This document shows, piece after piece, positions 1 through 6,921 of a stretch of DNA of 32,132 bases; within the stretch, counting starts at the first letter, position 1; each line of letters starts with the position of its first letter. The position numbers and the translations under genes were made by a program. This DNA is from Ignavibacteria bacterium (lineage in GTDB: Bacteria; Bacteroidota; Ignavibacteria; Tepidaquicellales; OLB5). The stretch spans positions 1 to 32,132 of the forward strand of contig JACSRQ010000159.1 in the NCBI GenBank assembly GCA_014879675.1. The letters are read 5' to 3'. Below the pieces are notes generated by a model. The model was given only the letters and a program-made list of their open reading frames with translations. It did no database searches and was not told where the DNA came from.

Positions 1-55
1 AAAAACAATATTTAAAAAAATCTTAAACAATTATTTGAGGCTTTCTATTTAACAT

Positions 56-74
56 AAAAGGAGGGGAGCAAAAG
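56..74. repeat. Boundary copy of the palindrome-rich repeat, 5' of the DUF559 gene
   Basis: The 18 bases at 57-74 (aaaggaggggagcaaaag) are identical to the right end of repeat module 2 at 960-977. The core aaggaggggagc is the reverse complement of the left end of both modules (about 463-474 and 782-793). It lies 8 bases upstream of the DUF559 start codon, so that gene is bracketed by inverted copies of the module ends. Confidence 0.75.
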
Positions 75-82
75 ATAACAGG

Positions 83-451
83 ATGCATAAGAATAAACTT
101 CATAATCTTGAAACGCTTAAAAATCGGAGGAAGCAGCTTCGTTCAGAAATGACTCCGGCAGAAGCTTTTTTGTGGACTAGGTTAAGTAATGGGAAACTGG
201 ACGGCAGAAAATTCAGAAGGCAGCACAGTATTGGCAATTATGTTGTTGATTTCTACTGTCCTTCTGAAAAACTAAGTATAGAACTGGATGGCATGCCGCA
301 CTTTACCGAGGAGGGAATTGAGAAAGATAAAAAAAGGACGGAATATTTAGCAAGTTTGAGAATAAAAGAGATCAGGTTTGAAAATGCGGAAGTTTTTGAA
401 ATGACCGATGAAGTGTTAGCAAAAATAAAAGCATGCTTCAAAAAAGTATGA
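83..451 (+). CDS. DUF559 domain protein, Vsr-like PD-(D/E)XK endonuclease fold
   Basis: This 122-residue protein is full length for the DUF559 family, which is related to very-short-patch-repair (Vsr) endonucleases and other PD-(D/E)XK nucleases. The diagnostic block runs from about residue 18 to 105. It includes the basic FRRQHSIGNYVVDFYCP segment with D56, then SIELDG with E67 and D69, and H73; these are candidate metal or catalytic residues by analogy. There is no signal peptide or membrane segment, so it should act in the cytoplasm on DNA. The gene begins 8 bases after one boundary repeat and ends 6 bases before the start of repeat module 1, so it fills the space between inverted module ends. 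That placement suggests the nuclease belongs to the repeat element rather than to a host operon. Its DNA target and role are unknown. Confidence 0.85.
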   Translation: MHKNKLHNLETLKNRRKQLRSEMTPAEAFLWTRLSNGKLDGRKFRRQHSIGNYVVDFYCPSEKLSIELDGMPHFTEEGIEKDKKRTEYLASLRIKEIRFENAEVFEMTDEVLAKIKACFKKV

Positions 452-457
452 ACGTTT

Positions 458-677
458 TTTAAGCTCCCCTCCTTCTGGACTGCCCTGGCAGTTGAAGCTG
501 CGCTAGCAGCAGGTAAGAAGGGGAAAGATTCAGCATTAGCCGAATCAGGGGTGGTTTAGTTCTTCTGAATGATGTAGAAACGAATACCAAACCACCCCGC
601 CATAACTCGCTGGCGCTCGTTATGTCTGCCCCTCCTTGATCCCGCTGGCGCGGTATCACAAAGGAGAGGAGCAAAGA
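458..677. repeat. Palindrome-rich repeat module, copy 1
   Basis: This is a MITE-like module of about 220 bases. Its ends are inverted (tttaagctcccctcctt at 458-474; aaggagaggagcaa at 661-674). An inner inverted pair, ggggtggttt at 547-556 and aaaccacccc at 589-598, surrounds a poorly conserved centre. Small hairpins are nested inside: actgcc-ct-ggcagt at 479-492, gctgc-gcta-gcagc at 497-510, an imperfect one at 528-547, ataac/gttat ends at 602-622, and an imperfect one at 638-657. The module is noncoding; ORFs crossing it are not conserved between copies. The hairpin at 479-492 is absent from copy 2. Confidence 0.8.
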
Positions 678-738
678 TTTTGGATTAGTAGAACAGGAGT
701 ATGGTTTAATGCTTCTGTGTATTTAGGAAGCTTAAGAA

Positions 739-776
739 TAAACCACCCCGCCATAACTCGCCAGGGCTCGTTATGC
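739..776. repeat. Partial internal copy of the palindrome-rich repeat
   Basis: This fragment repeats the inner arm of the modules (aaaccaccccgccataactc, from about 740) and then a variant of the following hairpin with its centre changed from ctggcg to ccaggg. It joins directly to the left end of module 2 at 777. Together with 678-738 it looks like a module that has lost its left half and right end, so the 458-977 block is a mosaic of about two and a half units. Confidence 0.6.
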
Positions 777-977
777 TTTAAGCTCCCCTCCTTTGAAGCT
801 GCGCTAGCAGCTGGTAAGGAGGGGAAAGATTCGGCATTAGCCGAATCAGGGGTGGTTGAATGTTTCTGAATGTTAAAGAAGCTAAGACTAAACCACCCCG
901 CCATAACTCGCTGGCGCTCGTTATGTCTGCCCCTCCTTGATCCCGCTTGCGCGGTATCCAAAGGAGGGGAGCAAAAG
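777..977. repeat. Palindrome-rich repeat module, copy 2
   Basis: This is a second module with the same layout as 458-677. The left end is identical over 17 bases (777-793 versus 458-474). The hairpin at 828-847 is perfect here (gattcggc-atta-gccgaatc), and agctgc-gcta-gcagct is extended at 797-812. The inner arms ggggtggtt and aaaccacccc flank a divergent centre of roughly 30 bases. The right end at 960-977 matches the boundary copy before the DUF559 gene exactly. Downstream, 971-1005 is purine-rich with repeated gcaaaa-like steps. No gene is seen between 977 and 1124. Confidence 0.8.
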
Positions 978-1124
978 CAAAAGCAGGAGCAAAAGCAGAA
1001 CAAGACAAAACTTAACACCATTCACAATTGTTTCACCTGTATCAGCAGTTATAGGCTTTAAATAATTAACATCCACCACATTACCCGGGATAGATATTAT
1101 CATGAAAAAGAACGCGAAGGCACA

Positions 1125-3137
1125 GTGCAGTTAATCCAGGATATAGTTATAATTCTGTTTTCTGCAGTTGTGATAATTGTTATCTGCAGTAAGCTTAAAA
1201 TTCCATCGGTAGTTGGTTTTTTACTGACGGGCATTATTATCGGTCCGTATACAACCGGGATAATTAAAGATACCCACGATATTGAGCTGCTTGCCGAAAT
1301 TGGTATCGTACTGATGATGTTCATTATCGGCATCGAGTTTTCCATAAAAAAGCTCAACCGCATAAAAAACCTGATACTTTTTGCCGGGGGCGGACAGGTA
1401 GTATTTACAATTATTGTGGTTATGGGTATCGCGCTTCTGTTCAACCTTACATTTGCACAATCATTATTTTTCGGATTCATCGTTTCGCTCAGTTCAACTG
1501 CAATTGTTCTGAAGCTGCTGCAGGATAAAAAGCAGCTTGATTCACCCCACGGCAAAATTGAGCTTGCAATCCTGCTATTCCAGGATCTGTGCGTAGTGCC
1601 GATGGTAATATTGACCCCTATACTTGCGGTGAAAGAAGGCTCGGATATCGGGGCGAACCTGCTGCAGACAGGTATTGCGTTCGTATCAATAAATATTATA
1701 TTTTTCACCGCCCGCAAGATCATGCCCTTTATACTCAATGTAATTGTAAAAACGCGGCTTAAAGAAATTTTCATTCTTACTTCACTTTTCCTTTGTATTG
1801 GAATGGCATTTTTGACAAACTACCTCGGTCTTTCGCTGGCGCTTGGTTCATTTATAGCAGGACTAATAATTTCTGAATCGCGTTACAGTCACCAGGTGGT
1901 TGCGGATATTCTGCCGTTTAAAGAAAGCTTCAACAGCATATTTTTTATATCGGTGGGAATGCTGCTGAATGTTAATTTCGCTATGACGCACATTCCAAAC
2001 GTGCTGATGTTTGGCGCGGGTATATTTCTGCTGAAGGCACTTGTGATACTGATATTTGTATTGTTCTTAAAATACCCGTTCAGGGTTGCGGTTATATCCG
2101 CGATGGGACTCGCACAGGCGGGTGAGTTCTCGTTTGTGCTGGCAAAGCTTGGACTTGGTTACTCAATTTTAAGCGAAGATATGTTCCAGCTATTCCTTTC
2201 GGCTTCAATACTCACGATGATGTTTTCGCCATTCGCGTTTTCACTCTCGCCGGGCATTGCAACGAAGGCCGAAAAGGGCAGCTTTATCGGCGGCTGGCTG
2301 AAACGCAAAGAAAAAAAGACAGAGCTTAATTCACAGCCCGATACTTCAAAAAAACCGCCGGAGGACCATGTGATAATTGTTGGCTACGGACTCAACGGCA
2401 GGAATCTGGCTAAAGTGCTCGATAGCAGGAAAATACCATTCATGATAGTAGAGCTTAATACCGATAACGTTAAGGAAGCCGAAAAAAGAGGACACAGCGT
2501 TATATACGGAGATGCTACAAAAAGAAAGATATTGGAATCAGCCGCCATAAAAACCGCTAAGGTAATTACGTTTGCTATCAGTGACTCGCTGGTTATAGAT
2601 CACGCGGTTGCGACTGCCAGATTTATGAACCCGAAGATACTTATAATAGCCAGAACCAAATACGTTACCGAAATTGACGCGCTGTATGAGCTTGGGGCGG
2701 ATATAGTTTTTGCGGAAGAATACGAAACCTCGATCGAAATACTGGCGAAGGTAATGACAGCCTACGGTTACAGCAAAGAATCAATTAACCGCGAGCTAAG
2801 CGTGCTGCACAGCAAACGATACGCGATGATACGCGATAAAAGTACGCCCGAAGAAAACACCGCCGATAGCACCCGGATATCAGATAAGATCAACCGGGAA
2901 ATGTACGCGGAAATTGATATACATAAATTCACAATTACCGGTAAATGCACAGGTAAGGGAAAGAGTATATCCGAGCTCGGCATCCGGACAAATTCAGGCG
3001 CCACAGTAATTTCTGTAATTCGCGAGGAGCAGCATATACCAAATCCGCAGGCAGATTTTTTGCTGCTGGAAGGCGATACAATTGTACTCATGGGCACAAC
3101 CGAACAGATAGAAAAAGCGGTAGGGCTTCTGGCGTGA
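1125..3137 (+). CDS. CPA2-family monovalent cation:proton antiporter with TrkA-N and TrkA-C domains (KefB-like)
   Basis: This inner-membrane exchanger of 670 residues probably swaps K+ or Na+ for H+. Residues 1 to about 385 form a Na+/H+ exchanger domain with around a dozen hydrophobic helices, including GFLLTGIIIGPYTTG and the SLALGSFIAGLIISES segment. A cytoplasmic linker leads to a TrkA-N (RCK) Rossmann domain with GYGLNG at 420-425 for nucleotide binding, followed by a TrkA-C ligand domain (about 595-670). Length and order match KefB/KefC and related proteins; the transported ion and the gating ligand cannot be told from sequence. The start is GTG at 1125, preceded by gaagg; the ATG at 1102 is out of frame and soon stops. 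The gene stands alone, with repeats on both sides. Confidence 0.93.
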   Translation: MQLIQDIVIILFSAVVIIVICSKLKIPSVVGFLLTGIIIGPYTTGIIKDTHDIELLAEIGIVLMMFIIGIEFSIKKLNRIKNLILFAGGGQVVFTIIVVMGIALLFNLTFAQSLFFGFIVSLSSTAIVLKLLQDKKQLDSPHGKIELAILLFQDLCVVPMVILTPILAVKEGSDIGANLLQTGIAFVSINIIFFTARKIMPFILNVIVKTRLKEIFILTSLFLCIGMAFLTNYLGLSLALGSFIAGLIISESRYSHQVVADILPFKESFNSIFFISVGMLLNVNFAMTHIPNVLMFGAGIFLLKALVILIFVLFLKYPFRVAVISAMGLAQAGEFSFVLAKLGLGYSILSEDMFQLFLSASILTMMFSPFAFSLSPGIATKAEKGSFIGGWLKRKEKKTELNSQPDTSKKPPEDHVIIVGYGLNGRNLAKVLDSRKIPFMIVELNTDNVKEAEKRGHSVIYGDATKRKILESAAIKTAKVITFAISDSLVIDHAVATARFMNPKILIIARTKYVTEIDALYELGADIVFAEEYETSIEILAKVMTAYGYSKESINRELSVLHSKRYAMIRDKSTPEENTADSTRISDKINREMYAEIDIHKFTITGKCTGKGKSISELGIRTNSGATVISVIREEQHIPNPQADFLLLEGDTIVLMGTTEQIEKAVGLLA

Positions 3138-3140
3138 GAT

Positions 3141-3216
3141 AGGTTTCATGTTGCAGGTTTCATGTTGCAGGTTTCATGTTGCAGGTTTCATGTTGCAGGT
3201 TTCATGTTGCAGGTTT
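3141..3216. repeat. 14-bp tandem minisatellite, five full units
   Basis: The unit aggtttcatgttgc is repeated five times without change (3141-3210), with a further partial aggttt. The array starts 3 bases after the antiporter stop codon. Perfect identity between units implies recent expansion or continuing turnover. The 134-base gap between the antiporter and the next gene contains nothing else that I recognise. Confidence 0.95.
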
Positions 3217-3271
3217 GATATTATAGATAACAGGTTTTTAACACGGCATTAAAATATATAAATTTACTGAT

Positions 3272-4528
3272 ATGAAAAATTTACCTTACCTGGAACTATA
3301 CAATCTACTTAAACAGGAGTTTGCTTCGGCAGAAAGGGAGATCAATATTCCCGCCTTAGGAATAAAAATAACGCGCAGCAAATTTCACTCCAAAGGTGCA
3401 GCCGTATTGCCGGGCAGAAAAAGCTATTACTGTCCTAAGCATGATAAAAAATTTCCGGGCGAAACAACCTATGAAGGCCTGCCCGAAACGGGGGAAGGAT
3501 CGATACTTCACACCCACGATAGCGAATTCACATGCAACGAGGGTTTTGAATATATAATTATCAACAACATTGATCCTGCAGAACCGGGAAACACATTCTT
3601 ATCTAACAACGCAATTTTGCTGTTCCACGGACTCAACGAAAAGAGGTGGGATAAATACCTGCCATGGGCTTACAGTCTGCTGAGATCCACAGGCAAGCCG
3701 GTAATACTTTTCCCGCTGGCATTTCATATGGATCGCGCGCCGGCAAGCTGGTCAGATGCCAAATCCATGAATCGCGTTGCGAAGGAGCGCGCCCGGACGG
3801 GCAAATTGAACAGCCACACATCGTTTGTAAATGCGGCAATAAGCTCAAGGCTTGAGGCTAATCCCCAGCGCTTCTTCTGGAGCGGCTTACAAAGCTATAT
3901 TGATGTTTCCATGTTTCTGCATGACCTCAGCCGCGGCAGGGTACCGGGTTTCGCGAAAGGAACTGCCGCCGATATATTCGGTTACTCTATCGGCGCGTAC
4001 TTCGGGCTCATACTTATTATGGCGGGTGCCGGGGGACTTACAGATAATTCAAAGCTGTTTACTTTCTGCGGCGGGGCTACGCTGGATAGAATGTATCCCA
4101 TTTCAAAATACATACTGGATGCGCATGCGGCTTCGGCAATAAGCAGCTATTACCTTGAGCTGCTGAACAATGATTTCAAGAGTACCGAGCGGCTTAATCA
4201 CTACCTTAGCGATGAACATCCCGAGGAAAGTTATTTTAAATCCATGCTGCTATATCACCACAATAAGGAATTACGGGAGTTAAGACTTCGCGGTGCTGCA
4301 GGGCGGATACATGCCGTGGCGCTCAAGCAGGATTCCGTGGTGCCGCCGGTTGAAGTGATGAACACTCTTCGCGGCGAAATGCGTGATATTGATATTACAG
4401 TTGATGTGGAAGATTTCCCGTATGAATACTCGCATGTAACGCCATTCCCTCTAGCGCCTAAGTACGCGGAGCAAACAGATGAGGCGTTTAGAAGGATAAT
4501 GAAGAGGGCGGGGGAGTTTTTGGGGTGA
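3272..4528 (+). CDS. Uncharacterised protein with alpha/beta-hydrolase features (possibly DUF6051)
   Basis: The protein has 418 residues and no signal peptide. It contains ILLFHGLNEKRWDKYLPWAY (about 115-135), which resembles an oxyanion-hole HG motif, and GYSIGAYFG with S239 as a GxSxG nucleophile elbow. HAVALKQDSVVPPVEV near residue 350 would place an acidic residue in the usual position, and histidines near the C-terminus (YSHVTPFPL) could complete a triad. These features point to a serine hydrolase fold. I have a weak recollection that Bacteroidota proteins of this kind are classed as DUF6051. Substrate unknown. It is transcribed with no close partner: repeats lie upstream, and a convergent gene follows. 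Confidence 0.6.
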   Translation: MKNLPYLELYNLLKQEFASAEREINIPALGIKITRSKFHSKGAAVLPGRKSYYCPKHDKKFPGETTYEGLPETGEGSILHTHDSEFTCNEGFEYIIINNIDPAEPGNTFLSNNAILLFHGLNEKRWDKYLPWAYSLLRSTGKPVILFPLAFHMDRAPASWSDAKSMNRVAKERARTGKLNSHTSFVNAAISSRLEANPQRFFWSGLQSYIDVSMFLHDLSRGRVPGFAKGTAADIFGYSIGAYFGLILIMAGAGGLTDNSKLFTFCGGATLDRMYPISKYILDAHAASAISSYYLELLNNDFKSTERLNHYLSDEHPEESYFKSMLLYHHNKELRELRLRGAAGRIHAVALKQDSVVPPVEVMNTLRGEMRDIDITVDVEDFPYEYSHVTPFPLAPKYAEQTDEAFRRIMKRAGEFLG

Positions 4529-4582
4529 GGTTGCAGGCTGCAGGTTACAAGGTGCAGGTGGCAGGCGTGAAACGTTAAATCG
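4529..4582. repeat. Degenerate short repeat after a stop codon
   Basis: Immediately after the stop codon the DNA reads as imperfect copies of a ttgcaggt-like word, then caggcgtgaaacgttaaatc. The first part echoes the 14-bp minisatellite at 3141-3216, and the second echoes the repeat at 24974-25110. No gene is seen between 4529 and 4688. Confidence 0.45.
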
Positions 4583-4688
4583 CCTCTCACTCCGCTTGAT
4601 AAGAGAGTTGTGAAGTGTTAAAGATATAACGCTAAAAATTTAAACCCTTAAATATTAAATGAATATATTTATCAAAGATAGAATTATT

Positions 4689-5138
4689 CTACCCCCTCGC
4701 CCCGAGGCTCCAGAACCATTTGTGCACGTTGTGCGGGAAGCCGGGTTTATCGAGGAACATTAAGATACACTCGCCGGCTATTACATTCATATCGTTTTGC
4801 AGGCAGTAAACTATAGCCTTATTGCTTTCAGCGCCCTGCTGCATCCATACGTTTTTTACACCTGCTTCATGCAGCTTAACCACAACTTTTTCGGTTTCTG
4901 CCGGGGGAACTACAAGTATAACCGCATCAGGCTTTATAGGCAGCTCTGCAACCGAAGGGTAACACTTTATACCGTCAACTTTTGCGGCCGTGCGGTGTAC
5001 GGGCAGAACGTGCAGCTCCTTTTCAAGCATATGCTGCAGGATATAGTTGCCGAACTTTTTCTTTTTGGTTGATACACCTATTATGGCGAATGTACGGAGC
5101 TTCATGAAATCTGCGATCTGGGAAAGTGAGTTTTTCAT
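4689..5138 (-). CDS. CoA-binding domain protein (YccU-like)
   Basis: This is a small cytoplasmic protein of about 149 residues with a single CoA_binding Rossmann domain. Visible blocks are FAIIGVSTKKKKFGNYILQHM, with the glycine-bearing first strand and loop, then CYPSVAELPIKPDAVILVVPP, then VKNVWMQQGAESNKAI, and near the C-terminus IAGECILMFLD. The length and order match YccU-type proteins, which bind CoA but whose role is poorly known. I chose the ATG at 5138; the longer frame begins with TTG at 5177, which falls inside a possible -7 element (taattttg on the minus strand, 5182-5175). Convergent with the 3272 gene and divergent from the 5345 gene. Confidence 0.85.
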   Translation of the reverse strand: MKNSLSQIADFMKLRTFAIIGVSTKKKKFGNYILQHMLEKELHVLPVHRTAAKVDGIKCYPSVAELPIKPDAVILVVPPAETEKVVVKLHEAGVKNVWMQQGAESNKAIVYCLQNDMNVIAGECILMFLDKPGFPHNVHKWFWSLGARG

Positions 5139-5282
5139 TACAATTTCAGTATGGTTTACGGAGTTAGCCTTAAGCAAAATTAAACAATTGGTTTGGCAAG
5201 TATTATGATATATATCAAACCGGAATATGATTAATATATCAGGCAGTTACCTGTTTTTTGCGAATCCGAACCGCTTTTTGCA

Positions 5283-5313
5283 TTTGATAATGAGCCCTGC
5301 TGTTATATTTTTG
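5283..5313 (+). promoter_or_regulatory. Bacteroidota-type sigma-A promoter
   Basis: TTTG at 5283-5286 and TATTTTTG at 5306-5313 are separated by exactly 19 bases, an exact fit to the TTTG-N19-TAnnTTTG form described for the Bacteroidota primary sigma factor. Transcription would begin near 5319-5321, giving a leader of about 25 bases before the ATG at 5345. This argues against translation from the in-frame ATG at 5315. Confidence 0.65.
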
Positions 5314-5344
5314 TATGAACGAAAATCAAAACAAGAACACAAAT

Positions 5345-5752
5345 ATGAGAAAATTATCATTGTTTATCCTGGCTATATTTATCATTTCAGCCGTAAATGT
5401 TTCATATGCAGGCGAAAAATGGGCAGAGCTTGAGGCTTTCCATAAGGTGATGTCACAGACATTCCACCCGGCAGAAGAAGGCAATTACCAGCCAATTAAA
5501 GATCGCATCGGGGAGATGGTGGGTGCAGCATCAAGCATGGTTACAAATCCCGTGCCCGCCGAATACAATAAACCGGAAATCCTGGACGCAGCTAAAAAAC
5601 TGGAAGCTGATTCAAGGGCGCTGGAAGAGAAGATCAAAGCCGGCAGTACAGACCAGGCAATCTTTACCGATCTGAATGCGCTGCATGATACATTCCATAC
5701 TATTGTTGGATTGTGCAATCCGAAAGAGGAACACAAAGACGAGAAGAAATAG
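5345..5752 (+). CDS. Small exported protein of unknown function, helical
   Basis: The protein has about 135 residues. It begins with a signal peptide (MRKLSLFILAIFIISAVNVSYA) with likely cleavage after SYA. The mature part is predicted by eye to be mostly helical, with heptad-like stretches in ILDAAKKLEADSRALEEKIKAG and a C-terminal FTDLNALHDTFHTIVGLC. It ends in a charged tail, HKDEKK. Spaced histidines (AFHKVMSQTFHP, LHDTFHT) and a single cysteine could bind metal or haem as in cytochrome b562/c'-like bundles, but there is no CxxCH. The ATG at 5345 is preferred because the promoter just upstream would leave the ATG at 5315 without a leader. An intrinsic terminator follows, so this is probably a single-gene transcript. 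Confidence 0.75.
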   Translation: MRKLSLFILAIFIISAVNVSYAGEKWAELEAFHKVMSQTFHPAEEGNYQPIKDRIGEMVGAASSMVTNPVPAEYNKPEILDAAKKLEADSRALEEKIKAGSTDQAIFTDLNALHDTFHTIVGLCNPKEEHKDEKK

Positions 5753-5786
5753 CAGGAATCAAATAACAAATAGTAGAGTTGAAGAG

Positions 5787-5813
5787 AATCCCCGTTTATA
5801 GCGGGGATTTTTT
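5787..5813 (+). terminator. Intrinsic terminator
   Basis: A perfect 8-bp stem, aatccccg (5787-5794) with cggggatt (5802-5809), has a 7-base loop and is followed by a run of T to 5813. It lies 35 bases after the stop of the small exported protein. Confidence 0.85.
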
Positions 5814-5930
5814 ATTGTTCAGGCTCACGACGCTGATAGTAGATTTGTCGGTATGCAACATCCCCATCTGAGAACAAAGCGGATGAAAGATAATACTGCA
5901 ATTTCAGTTTTACGTGTATTAGAGAGATGC

Positions 5931-5948
5931 TCCCCCTTCAAAGGGGGA
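5931..5948. repeat. Short GC-rich hairpin between convergent genes
   Basis: A perfect 8-bp stem, tccccctt with aaggggga, has a 2-base loop. The motif resembles the outer arms of other repeats in this window (cccctctcc-aaa-ggagagggg at 8394-8414). It lies 40 bases beyond the 3' end of the minus-strand protease gene. It could be a degenerate repeat or a weak terminator. Confidence 0.4.
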
Positions 5949-5989
5949 ATTACTATTGGCGGGGTTTTTTGTTTGTTCAAGCACGGAGA

Positions 5990-6883
5990 TTATCTTACAA
6001 GCATCCGGCTGTTGGGTATATCGATCGTTAAGCTGCGGTCCCTGAACATACCGCTGCCGATAAGACCTTCGTATATCAATCCCTGCCTGAAAATCAGACC
6101 GGCATTCAGAACTTCGGGAAAGCTTGTTCCGCAGAATCGTAGCGAGCCCGCGCTTGAAATATAATCAACCAGTCTTTTCTTTTCCGTTGGAGTTACATAT
6201 GGTCTGTTCGGCGTTGTTGAGGAATCGGCCCCGAGGCTCTTCATGTAGTATGGATTTATCAATAGTGCATTATAACCGCTTCCTGTATCAAACTCCGCTT
6301 CTATATTTACACTATCATTCAAACAGATATCAACGAATATATCCAGCGAGGTTTCGGTAAATCTGTGCAGCTTCAGCGGGATTTGGGCCACGGCGGTGTT
6401 TTCAATAGCCGGCAGGCTTTCCGCTGTTTCAATTGTGAATGTTTTGTTTTTGAAATCTATTGTCAGGGCGGTATTTTCGAACTCTTTCAGCGATACAACT
6501 CCCTCAATGCCGTAATCATCAAGCGGGGGATAGACCGCAGCCTTTACGTTATAAACCGTACGGCCGGCAATGGTCAGCTTCGGAATAATAAACAGCTCCC
6601 CATCGAGGCGCTCGCCGTCATGCCTGAAAGCGGTGAATACTCCCGCGGGCTTAACCGTTGGCTTCAACAGGTTAAACAATTTTTGCGATACCACGCTTAA
6701 TCCCGCGCCTGTATCAAACATCAGCCTGGTTCTAACCGTATCGTTAAACGCGGCGTCAATAAATATATAACCGTCCGGCGTGATATATGCCGGTATTGTT
6801 TCAGAATGAAGGGTTTGTAAATGAAGATGATAAGTGCAAAGTAAAAATAATATTGAAAAGAAGAATTTACTTTTTGTTTTCAT
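5990..6883 (-). CDS. Exported retropepsin-like aspartyl protease with two DTG motifs
   Basis: The protein has 297 residues with an N-terminal signal peptide (hydrophobic FFFSILFLLCTYHL). Two retropepsin-like halves are visible. The first has RLMFDTGAGLSVVS with D57, the second has EAEFDTGSGYNALL with D199. Each D-T-G-A/S is followed by the hydrophobic pattern expected for the family, so the chain may form a pepsin-like two-lobed site within one molecule. Substrate unknown; the location should be periplasmic or cell surface. It is 38 bases downstream of the lipase gene on the same strand, so the two exported hydrolases probably share a transcript. Confidence 0.8.
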   Translation of the reverse strand: MKTKSKFFFSILFLLCTYHLHLQTLHSETIPAYITPDGYIFIDAAFNDTVRTRLMFDTGAGLSVVSQKLFNLLKPTVKPAGVFTAFRHDGERLDGELFIIPKLTIAGRTVYNVKAAVYPPLDDYGIEGVVSLKEFENTALTIDFKNKTFTIETAESLPAIENTAVAQIPLKLHRFTETSLDIFVDICLNDSVNIEAEFDTGSGYNALLINPYYMKSLGADSSTTPNRPYVTPTEKKRLVDYISSAGSLRFCGTSFPEVLNAGLIFRQGLIYEGLIGSGMFRDRSLTIDIPNSRMLVR

Positions 6884-6921
6884 TGTATTTTCCCCCGCGG
6901 TTTATATTAACGGAGTATTTA

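Noticed and set aside
459-1103. Several small ORFs on both strands within the repeat modules
   Set aside because: They run through inverted repeats, are not conserved between the two modules in frame, and have no family resemblance. They are by-products of the repeat sequence.
1100-1774. Minus-strand ORF of 224 codons opposite the antiporter
   Set aside because: It is the antisense shadow of a clear membrane protein. The sequence is Ser/Thr/Ile-rich, as expected for the reverse of hydrophobic codons.
3141-3216. CRISPR array
   Set aside because: The 14-base units are contiguous without spacers, and no cas gene is present in the window.
5139-5177. TTG start for the CoA-binding protein
   Set aside because: It would add 13 residues not seen in the family and overlaps a possible -7 element. 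ATG 5138 is a better start.
5853-6164. Plus-strand ORF of 103 codons overlapping the 3' end of the protease gene
   Set aside because: Most of it is opposite the aspartyl protease, it has no recognisable domain, and it passes through the hairpin at 5931.
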